A stretch of DNA of 64,000 bases, taken from assembly GCA_031769625.1 (NCBI GenBank), contig JAUIMM010000637.1, positions 3,129,001 through 3,193,000 of the forward strand. Direction: 5' to 3'. The DNA is from Taudactylus pleione. Lineage: Eukaryota; Chordata; Amphibia; Anura; Myobatrachidae. Positions within the stretch are counted from its first letter, which is position 1. Each line of letters starts with the position of its first letter. Below are positions 15,021-29,812 of the stretch, piece after piece. The notes under the pieces are model-generated. The model saw only the letters and a list, made by a program, of their open reading frames with translations, was not told where the DNA came from and searched no databases. A program made the translations under genes and the position numbers.

Positions 15021-18000
15021 TGTATACTATTACTAACTATGGGGTGGGGGGGACAGCTATGAGTGGCACTGTATACTAACTATGGGGTGGGGGGGACAGC
15101 TATGAGTGGCACTGTATACTATGGGGTTAGGGGGGGAAACCTATGAGTGGCACTGTATACTAACTATGGGGTGGGGGTGAAACAGCTATGAGTGGCACTG
15201 TATACTAACTATGGGGTGGGGAGGAAAGAGCTATGAGTGGCACTGTATACTAACTATGGGGTGGGGGAAACAGCTATGAGTGGCACTGTATACTAACTAT
15301 GGGGTGGGGGGGGAAAGCTATGAGTGGCACTGTATACTAACTATGGGGTGGTGGGGGAAAACAGCTATGAGTGGCACTGTATACTAACTATGGGGTGGGG
15401 GGGAACAGCTATGAGTGGCACTGTATACTAACTATGGGGTGGGGGGGGAACAGCTATGAGTGACACTGTATACTAACTATGGGGTGGGGGGGACAGCTAT
15501 GAGTGGCACTGTATACTAACTATGGGGTGGGGGAGGAAACAGCTGAGTGGCACTGTATACTAACTATGGGGTCGGGGGAGACAGCTATGAGTGGCACTGT
15601 AAACTAACTATGGGGTGGGGGGAAACAGCTGAGTGACACTGTATACTAACTATGGGGTGGGGGGACAGCTATGAGTGGCACTGTATACTAACTATGGGGT
15701 GGGGGGGACAGCTATGAGTGGCACTGTATACTAACTATGGGGTTGGGGGGGGAAAAGCTATGAGTGGCACTGTATACTAACTATGGGGTGGGGGGCAAAA
15801 CAGCTATGAGTGGCACTGTATACTAACTATGGGGTTGGGGGGACAGCTATGAGTGGCACTGTATACTAACTATGGGGTGTGGGGGGGGAAACAGCTATGA
15901 GTGGCACTGTATACTAACTATGGGGTGGGGGGGAAGCTATGAGTGGCACTATATACTAACTATGGGGTGGCGGGGAAACAGCTATGAGTGGCACTGTATA
16001 CTAACTATGGAGTGGTGGGGGAACAGCTATGAGTGGCACTGTATACTAACTATGGGGTAGGGGGGAAAAAGCTGAGTGACACTGTATACTAAATATGGGG
16101 TGGGGGGGACAGCTATGAGTGGCACTGTATACTAACTATGGGGTGGGGGAGGAAACAGCTGAGTGGCACTGTATACTAACTATGGGGTCGGGGGAGACAG
16201 CTATGAGTGGCACTGTATACTAACTATGGGGTGGGGGGGGAAACAGCTAAGTGACACTGTAAACTAACTATGGGGTGGGGGGGACAGCTATGAGTGGCAC
16301 TGTATACTAACTATGGGGTGGGGGGGGACAGCTATGAGTGGCACTGTATACTAACCATGGGGTTGGGGGGGGAAAGCTATGAGTGGCACTGTATACTAAC
16401 TATGGGGTGGGGGCGAAACAGCTATGAGTGGCACTGTATACTAACTATGGGGTTGGGGGAAAAGCTATGAGTGGCACTGTATACTAACTATGGGGTGGGG
16501 GGGACAGCTATGAGTGGCACTGTATACTAACTTTGGGGTTGGGGGGGAAAAGCTATGAGTGGCACTGTATACTAACTATGGGGTGGGGGCGAAAGCTATG
16601 AGTGGCACTGTATACTAACTATGGGGTGGGGGGAAACAGCTAAGAGTGACACTGTATACTAACTATGGGGTGGGGGGAAACAGCTATGAGTGGCACTATA
16701 TACTAACTATGGGGTGGGGGAGGAAACAACTGAGTGACACTGTATACTAACTATTGGGTGGGGGGGACAGCTATGAGTGGCACTGTATACTAACTATGGG
16801 GTTGGGGGGAAAAGCTATGAGTGGCACTGTATACTAACTATGGGGTGGGGAGAAATAGCTATGAGTGGCACTGTATGCTAACTATGGGGTGGGGGGGGGG
16901 AACAGCTATGAGTGGCACTGTATACTAACTATAGGGTGGGGGGGACAGATATAAGTGGCACTGTATACTAACTACGGGGTGGGGGGGAAAAAAGCTATGA
17001 GTGGCACTGTATACTAACTATGGGGTGGGGGGGAAACAGCTATGAGTGGCACTGTATACTAACTATGGGGTGGGGGGGGAAAGCTATGAGTGGCACTGTA
17101 TACTAACTATGGGATGGGGGGAAACAGCTGTGAGTGGCACTGTATACTAACCATGGGGTGGGGGGAGACAGCTATGAGTGGCACTGTATACTAACTATGG
17201 GGTGGGGGGGAAACAGCTAAGTGACACTGTATACTATTACTAACTATGGGGTGGGGGGGACAGCTATGAGTGGCACTGTATACTAACTATGGGGTGGGGG
17301 GGACAGCTATGAGTGGCACTGTATACTATGGGGTTGGGGGGGGAAACCTATGAGTGGCACTGTATACTAACTATGGGGTGGGGGTGAAACAGCTATGAGT
17401 GGCACTGTATACTAACTATGGGGTGGGGAGGAAAGAGCTATGAGTGGCACTGTATACTAACTATGGGGTGGGGGAAACAGCTATGAGTGGCACTGTATAC
17501 TAACTATGGGGTGGGGGGGGAAAGCTATGAGTGGCACTGTATACTAACTATGGGGTGGTGGGGAAAACAGCTATGAGTGGCACTGTATACTAACTATGGG
17601 GTGGGGGGGAACAGCTATGAGTGGCACTGTATACTAACTATGGGGTGGGGGGGAACAGCTATGAGTGACACTGTATACTAACTATGGGGTGGGGGGGGAC
17701 AGCTATGAGTGGCACTGTATACTAACTATGGGGTGGGGGAGGAAACAGCTGAGTGGCACTGTATACTAACTATGGGGTCGGGGGAGACAGCTATGAGTGG
17801 CACTGTAAACTAACTATGGGGTGGGGGGAAACAGCTGAGTGACACTGTATACTAACTATGGGGTGGGGGGACAGCTATGAGTGGCACTGTATACTAACTA
17901 TGGGGTGGGGGGGACAGCAATGAGTGGCACTGTATACTAACTATGGGGTTGGGGGGGAAAAGCTATGAGTGGCACTGTATACTAACTATGGGGTGGGGGC

Positions 18001-20668
18001 GAAAGAGCTATGAGTCTCACTGTATGCTAACTATGGGGTGAGGGGGAAACAGCTATGAGTGGCACTGTATACTAACTATGGGGTGGGGAGGAAACAGCTA
18101 TGAGTGGCACTGTATACTAACTATGGGGTGGGGGGAAACAGCTATGAGTGGCACTGTATACTAACTATGGGGTTGGGGGGGGAAGCTATGAGTGGCACTG
18201 TATACTAACTATGGGGTGGGGGCGAAACCGCTATGAGTGGCACTGTATACTAACCATGGGGTGGGGGGAGACAGCTATGAGTGGCACTGTATACTAACTA
18301 TGGGGTGGGGGGGAAACAGCTAAGTGACACTGTATACTAACTATGGGGTGGGGGGGGACAGCTATGAGTGGCACTGTATACTAACTATGGGGTGGGGGGG
18401 ACAGCTATGAGTGGCACTGTATACTAACTATGGGGTTGGGGGGGGAAACCTATGAGTGGCACTGTATACTAACTATGGGGTGGGGGCGAAACAGCTATGA
18501 GTGGCACTGTATACTAACTATGGGGTGGGGAGGAAACAGCTATGAGTGGCACTGTATACTAACTATGGGGTGGGGGAAACAGCTATGAGTGGCACTGTAT
18601 ACTAACTATGGGGTGGGGGGGAAAGCTATGAGTGGCACTGTATACTAACTATGGGGTGGTGGGGAAAACAGCTATGAGTGGCACTGTATACTAACTATGG
18701 GGTGGGGGGGAACAGCTATGAGTGGCACTGTATACTAACTATGGGGTGGGGGGGGAACAGCTATGAGTGACACTGTATACTAACTATGGGGTGGGGGGGA
18801 CAGCTATGAGTGGCACTGTATACTAACTATGGGGTGGGGGAGGAAACAGCTGAGTGGCACTGTATACTAACCATGGGGTGGGGGGAGACAGCTATGAGTG
18901 GCACTGTATACTAACTATGGGGTGGGGGGGAAACAGCTAAGTGACACTGTATACTATTACTAACTATGGGGTGGGGGGGACAGCTATGAGTGGCACTGTA
19001 TACTAACTATGGGGTGGGGGGGACAGCTATGAGTGGCACTGTATACTATGGGGTTGGGGGGGGAAACCTATGAGTGGCACTGTATACTAACTATGGGGTG
19101 GGGGTGAAACAGCTATGAGTGGCACTGTATACTAACTATGGGGTGGGGAGGAAAGAGCTATGAGTGGCACTGTATACTAACTATGGGGTGGGGGGAAACA
19201 GCTATGAGTGGCACTGTATACTAACTATGGGGTGGGGGGGGGAAAGCTATGAGTGGCACTGTATACTAACTATGGGGTGGTGGGGAAAACAGCTATGAGT
19301 GGCACTGTATACTAACTATGGGGTGGGGGGGAACAGCTATGAGTGGCACTGTATACTAACTATGGGGTGGGGGGGAACAGCTATGAGTGACACTGTATAC
19401 TAACTATGGGGTGGGGGGGACAGCTATGAGTGGCACTGTATACTAACTATGGGGTGGGGGAGGAAACAGCTGAGTGGCACTGTATACTAACTATGGGGTC
19501 GGGGGAGACAGCTATGAGTGGCACTGTAAACTAACTATGGGGTGGGGGGAAACAGCTGAGTGACACTGTATACTAACTATGGGGTGGGGGGACAGCTATG
19601 AGTGGCACTGTATACTAACTATGGGGTGGGGGGGACAGCAATGAGTGGCACTGTATACTAACTATGGGGTTGGGGGGGAAAAGCTATGAGTGGCACTGTA
19701 TACTAACTATGGGGTGGGGGCGAAAGAGCTATGAGTCTCACTGTATGCTAACTATGGGGTGAGGGGGGAAACAGCTATGAGTGGCACTGTATACTAACTA
19801 TGGGGTGGGGAGGAAACAGCTATGAGTGGCACTGTATACTAACTATGGGGTGGGGGGAAACAGCTATGAGTGGCACTGTATACTAACTATGGGGTTGGGG
19901 GGGGAAGCTATGAGTGGCACTGTATACTAACTATGGGGTGGGGGCGAAACCGCTATGAGTGGCACTGTATACTAACCATGGGGTGGGGGGAGACAGCTAT
20001 GAGTGGCACTGTATACTAACTATGGGGTGGGGGGGAAACAGCTAAGTGACACTGTATACTAACTATGGGGTGGGGGGGACAGCTATGAGTGGCACTGTAT
20101 ACTAACTATGGGGTGGGGGGGACAGCTATGAGTGGCACTGTATACTAACTATGGGGTTGGGGGGGAAAACCTATGAGTGGCACTGTATACTAACTATGGG
20201 GTGGGGGCGAAACAGCTATGAGTGGCACTGTATACTAACTATGGGGTGGGGAGGAAACAGCTATGAGTGGCACTGTATACTAACTATGGGGTGGGGGAAA
20301 CAGCTATGAGTGGCACTGTATACTAACTATGGGGTGGGGGGGGAAAGCTATGAGTGGCACTGTATACTAACTATGGGGTGGTGGGGAAAACAGCTATGAG
20401 TGGCACTGTATACTAACTATGGGGTGGGGGGGAACAGCTATGAGTGGCACTGTATACTAACTATGGGGTGGGGGGGGAACAGCTATGAGTGACACTGTAT
20501 ACTAACTATGGGGTGGGGGGGACAGCTATGAGTGGCACTGTATACTAACTATGGGGTGGGGGAGGAAACAGCTGAGTGGCACTGTATACTAACTATGGGG
20601 TCGGGGGAGACAGCTATGAGTGGCACTGTAAACTAACTATGGGGTGGGGGGAAACAGCTGAGTGACAC
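15021..20668 (+). repeat. Higher-order blocks inside the satellite (1.72 and 2.2 kb)
   Basis: Rare monomer variants recur at fixed distances. A monomer with a partial duplication (CTATTACTAAC) occurs near 15021, 17228 and 18948, spacings of 2207 and 1720 bp. A second rare variant (GAGTCTCACTG) occurs near 18012 and 19733, a spacing of 1721 bp, and again near 20835. Two independent markers giving the same 1.72-kb period show that a block of about 39 monomers was duplicated as a unit, as expected from unequal exchange or replication slippage. Confidence 0.8.
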
Positions 20669-23600
20669 TGTATACTAACTATGGGGTGGGGGGACAGCTA
20701 TGAGTGGCACTGTATACTAACTATGGGGTGGGGGGGACAGCTATGAGTGGCACTGTATACTAACTATGGGGTTGGGGGGGAAAAGCTATGAGTGGCACTG
20801 TATACTAACTATGGGGTGGGGGCGAAAGAGCTATGAGTCTCACTGTATACTAACTATGGGGTGAGGGGGAAACAGCTATGAGTGGCACTGTATACTAACT
20901 ATGGGGTGGGGAGGAAACAGCTATGAGTGGCACTGTATACTAACTATGGGGTGGGGGGGAAACAGCTATGAGTGGCACTGTATACTAACTATGGGGTGGG
21001 GAGGAAACAGCTATGAGTGGCACTGTATACTAATTATGGGGTGGGGGAAACAGCTATGAGTGGCACTGTATACTAACTATGGGGTGGGGGGGGGAAAGCT
21101 ATGAGTGGCACTGTATACTAACTATGGGGTGGTGGGGAAAACAGCTATGAGTGGCACTGTATACTAACTATGGGGTGGGGGGGGGAAACAGCTATGAGTG
21201 GAACTGTATACTAACTATGGGGTGGGATGGGAGGGGAAATAGCTGAGTGGCACTGTATACTAACTATGGGGTGGGGGGGAAGCTATGAGTGGCACTGTAT
21301 ACTATGGGGTGGGGGGGAAGCTATGAGTGGCACTGTATACTAACTATGGGGTGGGGGGGAACAGCTATGAGTGGCACTGTATACTAACTATGGGGTGGGG
21401 GGGAACAGCTATGAGTGGCACTGTATACTAACTATGGGGTGGGGGGGAAACAGCTATGAGTGGCACTGTATACTATGGGGTGGGGGGGAAAGCTATGAGT
21501 GGCACTGTATACTAACTATGATGTGGTGGGGGAAACAGCTATGAGTGGCACTGTATACTAACTATGGGGTTGGGGGGGAAAAGCTATGAGTGGCACTGTA
21601 TACTAACTATCGGGTGGGGGCGAAACAGCTATGAGTGGCACTGTATACTAACTATGGGGTGGGGGGGAAACAGCTATGAGTGGCACTGTATTCTAACTAT
21701 GGGGTGGGGGGAAACAGCTATGAGTGGCACTGTATACTAACTATGGGGTTGGGGGGGGACTGCTATGAGTGGCACTGTATACTAACTATGGGGTGGGGGG
21801 AAACAGCTATGAGTGACACTGTATACTAACTATGGGGTTGGGGGGGGACAGCTATGAGTGGCACTGTATACTAACTATGGGGTGGGGGGAAACAGCAATG
21901 AGTGACACTGTATACTAACTATGGGGTGGGGGGAAACAGCTATGAGTGGCACTATATACCAACTATGGGGTGGGGGAGGAAACAACTGAGTGACACTGTA
22001 TACTAACTATGGGGTGGGGGGGACAGCTATGAGTGGCACTGTATACTAACTATGGGGTTGGGGGGAAAAGCTATGAGTGGCACTGTATACTAACTATGGG
22101 GTTGGGGGAAACAGCTATGAGTGGCACTGTATACTAACTATGGGGTGGGGGGGACAGCTATGAGTGGCACTGTATACTAACTATAGGGTGGGGGGGAAAG
22201 CTATAAGTGGCACTGTATACTAACTACGGGGTGGGGGGGAAAAAAGCTATGAGTGGCACTGTATACTAACTATGGGGTGGGGGGGACAGCTATGAGTGGC
22301 ACTGTATACTAACTATAGGGTGGGGGGGACAGCTATAAGTGGCACTGTATACTAACTACGGGGTGGGGGAAAAAAAGCTATGAGTGGCACTGTATACTAA
22401 CTATGGGGTGGGGGGGAAACAGCTATGAGTGGCACTGTATACTAACTATGGGGTGGGGGGGGAAAGCTATGAGTGGCACTGTATGCTAACTATGGGGTGG
22501 GGAGGAAACAGCTATGAGTGGCACTGTATACTAACTATGGGGTGGGGGAAACAGCTATGAGTGGCACTGTATACTAACTATGGGGTGGGGGGGGAAACAG
22601 CTATGAGTGGCACTGTATACTAACTATGGGGTGGGAGGAAACAGCTATGAGTGGCACTGTATACTAACTATGGGGTGGGGGGGACAGCTATGAGTGGCAC
22701 TGTATACTAACTATGAGGTGTGGGGGGGAAACAGCTATGAGTGGCACTGTATACTAACTATGGGGTGGGGGGGAAGCTATGAGTGGCACTATATACTAAC
22801 TATGGGGTGGCGGGGGAACAGCTATGAGTGGCACTGTATCCTAACTATGGGGTGGTGGGGGAACAGCTATGAGTGGCACTGTATACTAACTATGGGGTGG
22901 GGGGAAAAAGCTGAGTGACACTGTATACTAACTATGGGGTGGGGGGGACAGCTATGAGTGGCACTGTATACTAACTATGGGGTGGGGGAGGAAACAGCTG
23001 AGTGGCACTGTATACTAACTATGGGGTCGGGGGAGACAGCTATGAGTGGCACTGTATACTAACTATGGGGTGGGGGGGAAACAGCTAAGTGACACTGTAT
23101 ACTAACTATGGGGTGGGGGGGACAGCTATGAGTGGCACTGTATACTAACTATGGGGTGGGGGGGACAGCTATGAGTGGCACTGTATACTAACTATGGGGT
23201 TGGGGGGGAAATGCTATGAGTGGCACTGTATACTAACTATGGGGTGGGGGCAAAACAGCTATGAGTGGCACTGTATACTAACTATGGGGTTGGGGGGACA
23301 GCTATGAGTGGCACTGTATACTAACTATGGGGTGTGGGGGGGAAACAGCTATGAGTGGCACTGTATACTAACTATGGGGTGGGGGGGAAGCTATGAGTGG
23401 CACTATATACTAACTATGGGGTGGCGGGGGAACAGCTATGAGTGGCACTGTATACTAACTATGGGGTGGTGGGGGAACAGCTATGAGTGGCACTGTATAC
23501 TAACTATGGGGTGGGGGGGAAAAAGCTGAGTGACACTGTATACTAAATATGGGGTGGGGGGGACAGCTATGAGTGGCACTGTATACTAACTATGGGGTGG

Positions 23601-24727
23601 GGGAGGAAACAGCTGAGTGGCACTGTATACTAACTATGGGGTCGGGGGAGACAGCTATGAGTGGCACTGTATACTAACTATGGGGTGGGGGGGAAACAGC
23701 TAAGTGACACTGTATACTAACTATGGGGTGGGGGGGACAGCTATGAGTGGCACTGTATACTAACTATGGGGTGGGGGGGACAGCTATGAGTGGCACTGTA
23801 TACTAACTATGGGGTTGGGGGGGGAAAGCTATGAGTGGCACTGTATACTAACTATGGGGTGGGGGCGAAACAGCTATGAGTGGCACTGTATACTAACTAT
23901 GGGGTTGGGGGGAAAAGCTATGAGTGGCACTGTATACTAACTATGGGGTGGGGGGGACAGCTATGAGTGGCACTGTATACTAACTTTGGGGTTGGGGGGG
24001 AAAAGCTATGAGTGGCACTGTATACTAACTATGGGGTGGGGGCGAAACAGCTATGAGTGGCACTGTATACTAACTATGGGGTTGGGGGGGGAAGCTATGA
24101 GTGGCACTGTATACTAACTATGGGGTGAGGGCGAAACAGCTATGAGTGGCACTGTATACTGACTATGGGGTGGGGGGGAAACAGCTATGAGTGGCACTGT
24201 ATACTAACTATGGGGTGGGGAGGAAACAGCTATGAGTGGCACTGTATACTAACTATGGGGTGGGGGAAACAGCTATGAGTGGCACTGTATACTAACTATG
24301 AGGTGGGGGGGAAAGCTATGAGTGGCACTGTATACTAACTATGGGGTGGTGGGGAAAACAGCTATGAGTGGCACTGTATACTAACTATGGGGTGGGGGGG
24401 GAAACAGCTATGAGTGGAACTGTATACTAACTATGGGGTGGGGGGGGAAATAGCTGAGTGGCACTGTATACTAACTATGGGGTGGGGGGAAGCTATGAGT
24501 GGCACTGTATACTATGGGGTGGGGGGGAAGCTATGAGTGGCACTGTATACTAACTATGGGGTGGGGGGGAACAGCTATGAGTGGCACTGTATACTAACTA
24601 TGGGGTGGGGGGGAACAGCTATGAGTGGCACTGTATACTAACTATGGGGTGGGGGGGAAACAGCTATGAGTGGCACTGTATACTATGGGGTGGGGGGAAA
24701 GCTATGAGTGGCACTGTATACTAACTA

Positions 24728-27700
24728 TGATGTGGTGGGGGAAACAGCTATGAGTGGCACTGTATATTAACTATGGGGTGGGGTCGAAACAGCTATGAGT
24801 GGCACTGTATACTAACTATGGGGTGGGGGCAAAACAGTTATGAGTGGCACTGTATACTAACTATGGGGTTGGGGGGACAGCTATGAGTGGCACTGTATAC
24901 TAACTATGGGGTGTTGGGGGGAAACAGCTATGAGTGGCACTGTATACTAACTATGGGGTGGGGGGGAAGCTATGAGTGGCACTATATACTAACTATGGGG
25001 TGGCGGGGGAACAGCTATGAGTGGCACTGTATACTAACTATGGGGTGGTGGGGGAACAGCTATGAGTGGCACTGTATACTAACTATGGGGTGGGGGGGAA
25101 AAAGCTGAGTGACACTGTATACTAAATATGGGGTGGGGGGGACAGCTATGAGTTGCACTGTATACTAACTATGGGGTGGGGGAGGAAACAGCTGAGTGGC
25201 ACTGTATACTAACTATGGGGTCGGGGGAGACAGCTATGAGTGGCACTGTATACTAACTATGGGGTGGGGGGGAAACAGCTAAGTGACACTGTATACTAAC
25301 TATGGGGTGGGGGGGACAGCTATGAGTGGCACTGTATACTAACTATGGGGTGGGGGGACAGCTATGAGTGGCACTGTATACTAACTATGGGGTTGGGGGG
25401 GGAAGCTATGAGTGGCACTGTATACTAATTATGGGGTGGGGGCGAAACAGCTATGAGTGGCACTGTATACTAACTATGGGGTTGGGGGGAAAAGCTATGA
25501 GTGACACTGTATACTAACTATGGGGTGGGGGGGACAGCTATGAGTGGCACTGTATACTAACTATGGGGTTGGGGGGAAAAGCTATGAGTGGCACTGTATA
25601 CTAACTATGGGGTGGGGAGAAATAGCTATGAGTGGCACTGTATGTTAACTATGGGGTGGGGGGGGGACAGCTATGAGTGGCACTGTATACTAACTATAGG
25701 GTGGGGGGGACAGATATAAGTGGCACTGTATACTAACTACGGGGTGGGGGGGAAAAAAGCTATGAGTGGCACTGTATACTAACTATGGGGTGGGGGGTAA
25801 ACAGCTATGAGTGGCACTGTATACTAACTATGGGGTGGGGGGGAAAGCTATGAGTGGCACTGTATACTAACTATGGGATGGGGGGAAACAGCTATGAGTG
25901 GCACTGTATACTAACCATGGGGTGGGGGGAAACAGCTAAGTGACACTGTATACTAACTATGGGGTGGGGGGGACAGCTATGAGTGGCACTGTATACTAAC
26001 TATGGGGTTGGGGGGGGAAAACCTATGAGTGGCACTGTATACTAACTATGGGGTGGGGGCGAAACAGCTATGAGTGGCACTGTATACTAACTATGGGGTG
26101 GGGGGGAAACAGCTATGAGTGGCACTGTATACTAACTATGGGGTGGGGGGGACAGCTATGAGTGGCACTGTATACTAACTATGGGGTTGGGGGGAAAAAG
26201 CTGTGTGACACTGTATACTAACTGGGGTGGGGGGGACAGCTATGAGTGGCACTGTATACTAACTATGGGGTGGGGAGGAAACAGCTGAGTGGCACTGTAT
26301 ACTAACTATGGGGTCGGGGGAGACAGCTATGAGTGGCACTGTATACTAACTATGGGGTGGGGGGGAAACAGCTGAGTGACTGTATACTAACTATGGGGTG
26401 AGGGGGACAGGTATGAGTGTCACTGTATGGTAACTATGGGGTGGGGGGACAGCTATGAGTGGCACTGTATACTAACTTTGGGGTTGGGGGGGAAAAGCTA
26501 TGAGTGGCACTGTATACTAACTATGGGGTTGGGGGGGGAAGCTATGAGTGGCACTGTATACTAACTATGGGGTGAGGGCGAAACAGCTATGAGTGGCACT
26601 GTATACTAACTATGGGGTGGGGGGGAAACAGCTATGAGTGGCACTGTATACTAACTATGGGGTGGGGAGGAAACAGCTATGAGTGGCACTGTATACTAAC
26701 TATGGGGTGGGGGAAACAGCTATGAGTGGCACTGTATACTAACTATGAGGTGGGGGGGAAAGCTATGAGTGGCACTGTATACTAACTATGGGGTGGTGGG
26801 GAAAACAGCTATGAGTGGCACTGTATACTAACTATGGGGTGGGGGGGGAAACAGCTATGAGTGGAACTGTATACTAACTATGGGGTGGGGGGGGAAATAG
26901 CTGAGTGGCACTGTATACTAACTATGGGGTGGGGGGGAAGCTATGAGTGGCACTGTATACTATGGGGTGGGGGGGAAGCTATGAGTGGCACTGTATACTA
27001 ACTATGGGGTGGGGGGGAACAGCTATGAGTGGCACTGTATACTAACTATGGGGTGGGGGGGAACAGCTATGAGTGGCACTGTATACTAACTATGGGGTGG
27101 GGGGGAAAGAGCTATGAGTGGCACTGTATACTATGGGGTGGGGGGAAAGCTATGAGTGGCACTGTATACTAACTATGATGTGGTGGGGGAAACAGCTATG
27201 AGTAGCCCTGTATACTAACTATGGGGTGGGGTCGAAACAGCTATGAGTGGCACTGTATACTAACTATGGGGTGGGGGCAAAACAGCTATGAGTGGCACTG
27301 TATACTAACTATGGGGTTGGGGGGACAGCTATGAGTGGCACTGTATACTAACTATGGGGTGTTGGGGGGAAACAGCTATGAGTGGCACTGTATACTAACC
27401 ATGGGGTGGGGGGGAAGCTATGAGTGGCACTATATACTAACTATGGGGTGGCGGGGGAACAGCTATGAGTGGCACTGTATACTAACTATGGGGTGGTGGG
27501 GGAACAGCTATGAGTGGCACTGTATACTAACTATGGGGTGGGGGGGAAAAAGCTGAGTGACACTGTATACTAAATATGGGGTGGGGGGGACAGCTATGAG
27601 TGGCACTGTATACTAACTATGGGGTGGGGGAGGAAACAGCTGAGTGGCACTGTATACTAACTATGGGGTCGGGGGAGACAGCTATGAGTGGCACTGTATA

Positions 27701-29812
27701 CTAACTATGGGGTGGGGGGGAAACAGCTAAGTGACACTGTATACTAACTATGGGGTGGGGGGGACAGCTATGAGTGGCACTGTATACTAACTATGGGGTG
27801 GGGGGACAGCTATGAGTGGCACTGTATACTAACTATGGGGTTGGGGGGGAAGCTATGAGTGGCACTGTATACTAACTATGGGGTGGGGGCGAAACAGCTA
27901 TGAGTGGCACTGTATACTAACTATGGGGTTGGGGGGAAAAGCTATGAGTGACACTGTATACTAACTATGGGGTGGGGGGGACAGCTATGAGTGGCACTGT
28001 ATACTAACTATGGGGTTGGGGGGAAAAGCTATGAGTGGCACTGTATACTAACTATGGGGTGGGGAGAAATAGCTATGAGTGGCACTGTATGTTAACTATG
28101 GGGTGGGGGGGGAACAGCTATGAGTGGCACTGTATACTAACTATAGGGTGGGGGGGACAGATATAAGTGGCACTGTATACTAACTACGTGGTGGGGGGGA
28201 AAAAAGCTATGAGTGGCACTGTATACTAACTATGGGGTGGGGGGTAAACAGCTATGAGTGGCACTGTATACTAACTATGGGGTGGGGGGGGAAAGCTATG
28301 AGTGGCACTGTATACTAACTATGGGATGGGGGGAAACAGCTATGAGTGGCACTGTATACTAACCATGGGGTGGGGGGAGACAGCTATGAGTGGCACTGTA
28401 TACTAACTATGGGGTGGGGGGGAAACAGCTAAGTGACACTGTATACTAACTATGGGGTGGGGGGGACAGCTATGAGTGGCACTGTATACTAACTATGGGG
28501 TTGGGGGGGGAAAACCTATGAGTGGCACTGTATACTAACTATGGGGTGGGGGCGAAACAGCTATGAGTGGCACTGTATACTAACTATGGGGTGGGGGGGA
28601 AACAGCTATGAGTGGCACTGTATACTAACTATGGGGTGGGGGGGACAGCTATGAGTGGCACTGTATACTAACTATGGGGTTGGGGGGAAAAAGCTGTGTG
28701 ACACTGTATACTAACTGGGGTGGGGGGGACAGCTATGAGTGGCACTGTATACTAACTATGGGGTGGGGGAGGAAACAGCTGAGTGGCACTGTATACTAAC
28801 TATGGGGTCGGGGGAGACAGCTATGAGTGGCACTGTATACTAACTATGGGGTGGGGGGGAAACAGCTGAGTGACTGTATACTAACTATGGGGTGAGGGGG
28901 ACAGGTATGAGTGTCACTGTATGCTAACTATGGGGTGGGGGGACAGCTATGAGTGGCACTGTATACTAACTATGGGGTTGGGGGGGAAAAGCTATGAGTG
29001 GCACTGTATACTAACTATGGGGTGGGGGCGAAACAGCTATGAGTGGCTCTGTATACTAACTATGGGGTGGGGGGGAAACAGCTATGAGTGGCACTGTGTA
29101 CTAACCATGGGGTGGGGGGGACAGCTATGAGTGGCACTGTATACTAACTATGGGGTTGGGGGGGAAAAGCTATGAGTGGCACTGTATACTAACTATGGGG
29201 TGGGGGCGAAACAGCTATGAGTGGCACTGTATACTAACTATGGGGTGGGGGGGAAACAGCTATGAGTGGCACTGTATACTAACTATGGGGTTGGGAGGAA
29301 ACAGCTATGAGTGGCACTGTATACTAACTATGGGGTGGGGGGAAACAGCTATGAGTGGCACTGTATACTAACTATGGGGTTGGGGGGGAAAGCTATGAGT
29401 GGCACTGTATACTAACTATGGGGTGGGGGCGAAACAGCTATGAGTGGCACTGTATACTAACTATGGGGTGGGGGGGAAACAGCTATGAGTGGCACTGTAT
29501 ACTAACTATGGGGTGGGGAGGAAACAGCTATGAGTGGCACTGTATACTAACTATGGGGTGGGGGAAACAGCTATGAGTGGCACTGTATACTAACTATGGG
29601 GAGGGGGGGAAAGCTATGAGTGGCACTGTATACTAACTATGGTGTGGTGGGGAAAACAGCTATGAGTGGCACTGTATACTAACTATGGGGTGGGGGGGGA
29701 AACAGCTATGAGTGGCACTGTATACTAACTATGGGGTGGGGGTGAACAGCTATGAGTGGCACTGTATACTAACTATGGGGTGGGGGGGAAACAGCTATGA
29801 GTGGCACTGTAT
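24728..29812 (+). repeat. Higher-order block duplicated at 2448 bp
   Basis: The TGATGTGGTGG marker at about 24728 recurs at about 27176, and the identical translations starting at 24887 and 27335 are also exactly 2448 bp apart, so about 2.45 kb was copied in tandem here. After about 29 kb the array becomes less ordered, with more short monomers that lack four bases (GTATACTATGGGG). Confidence 0.7.
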
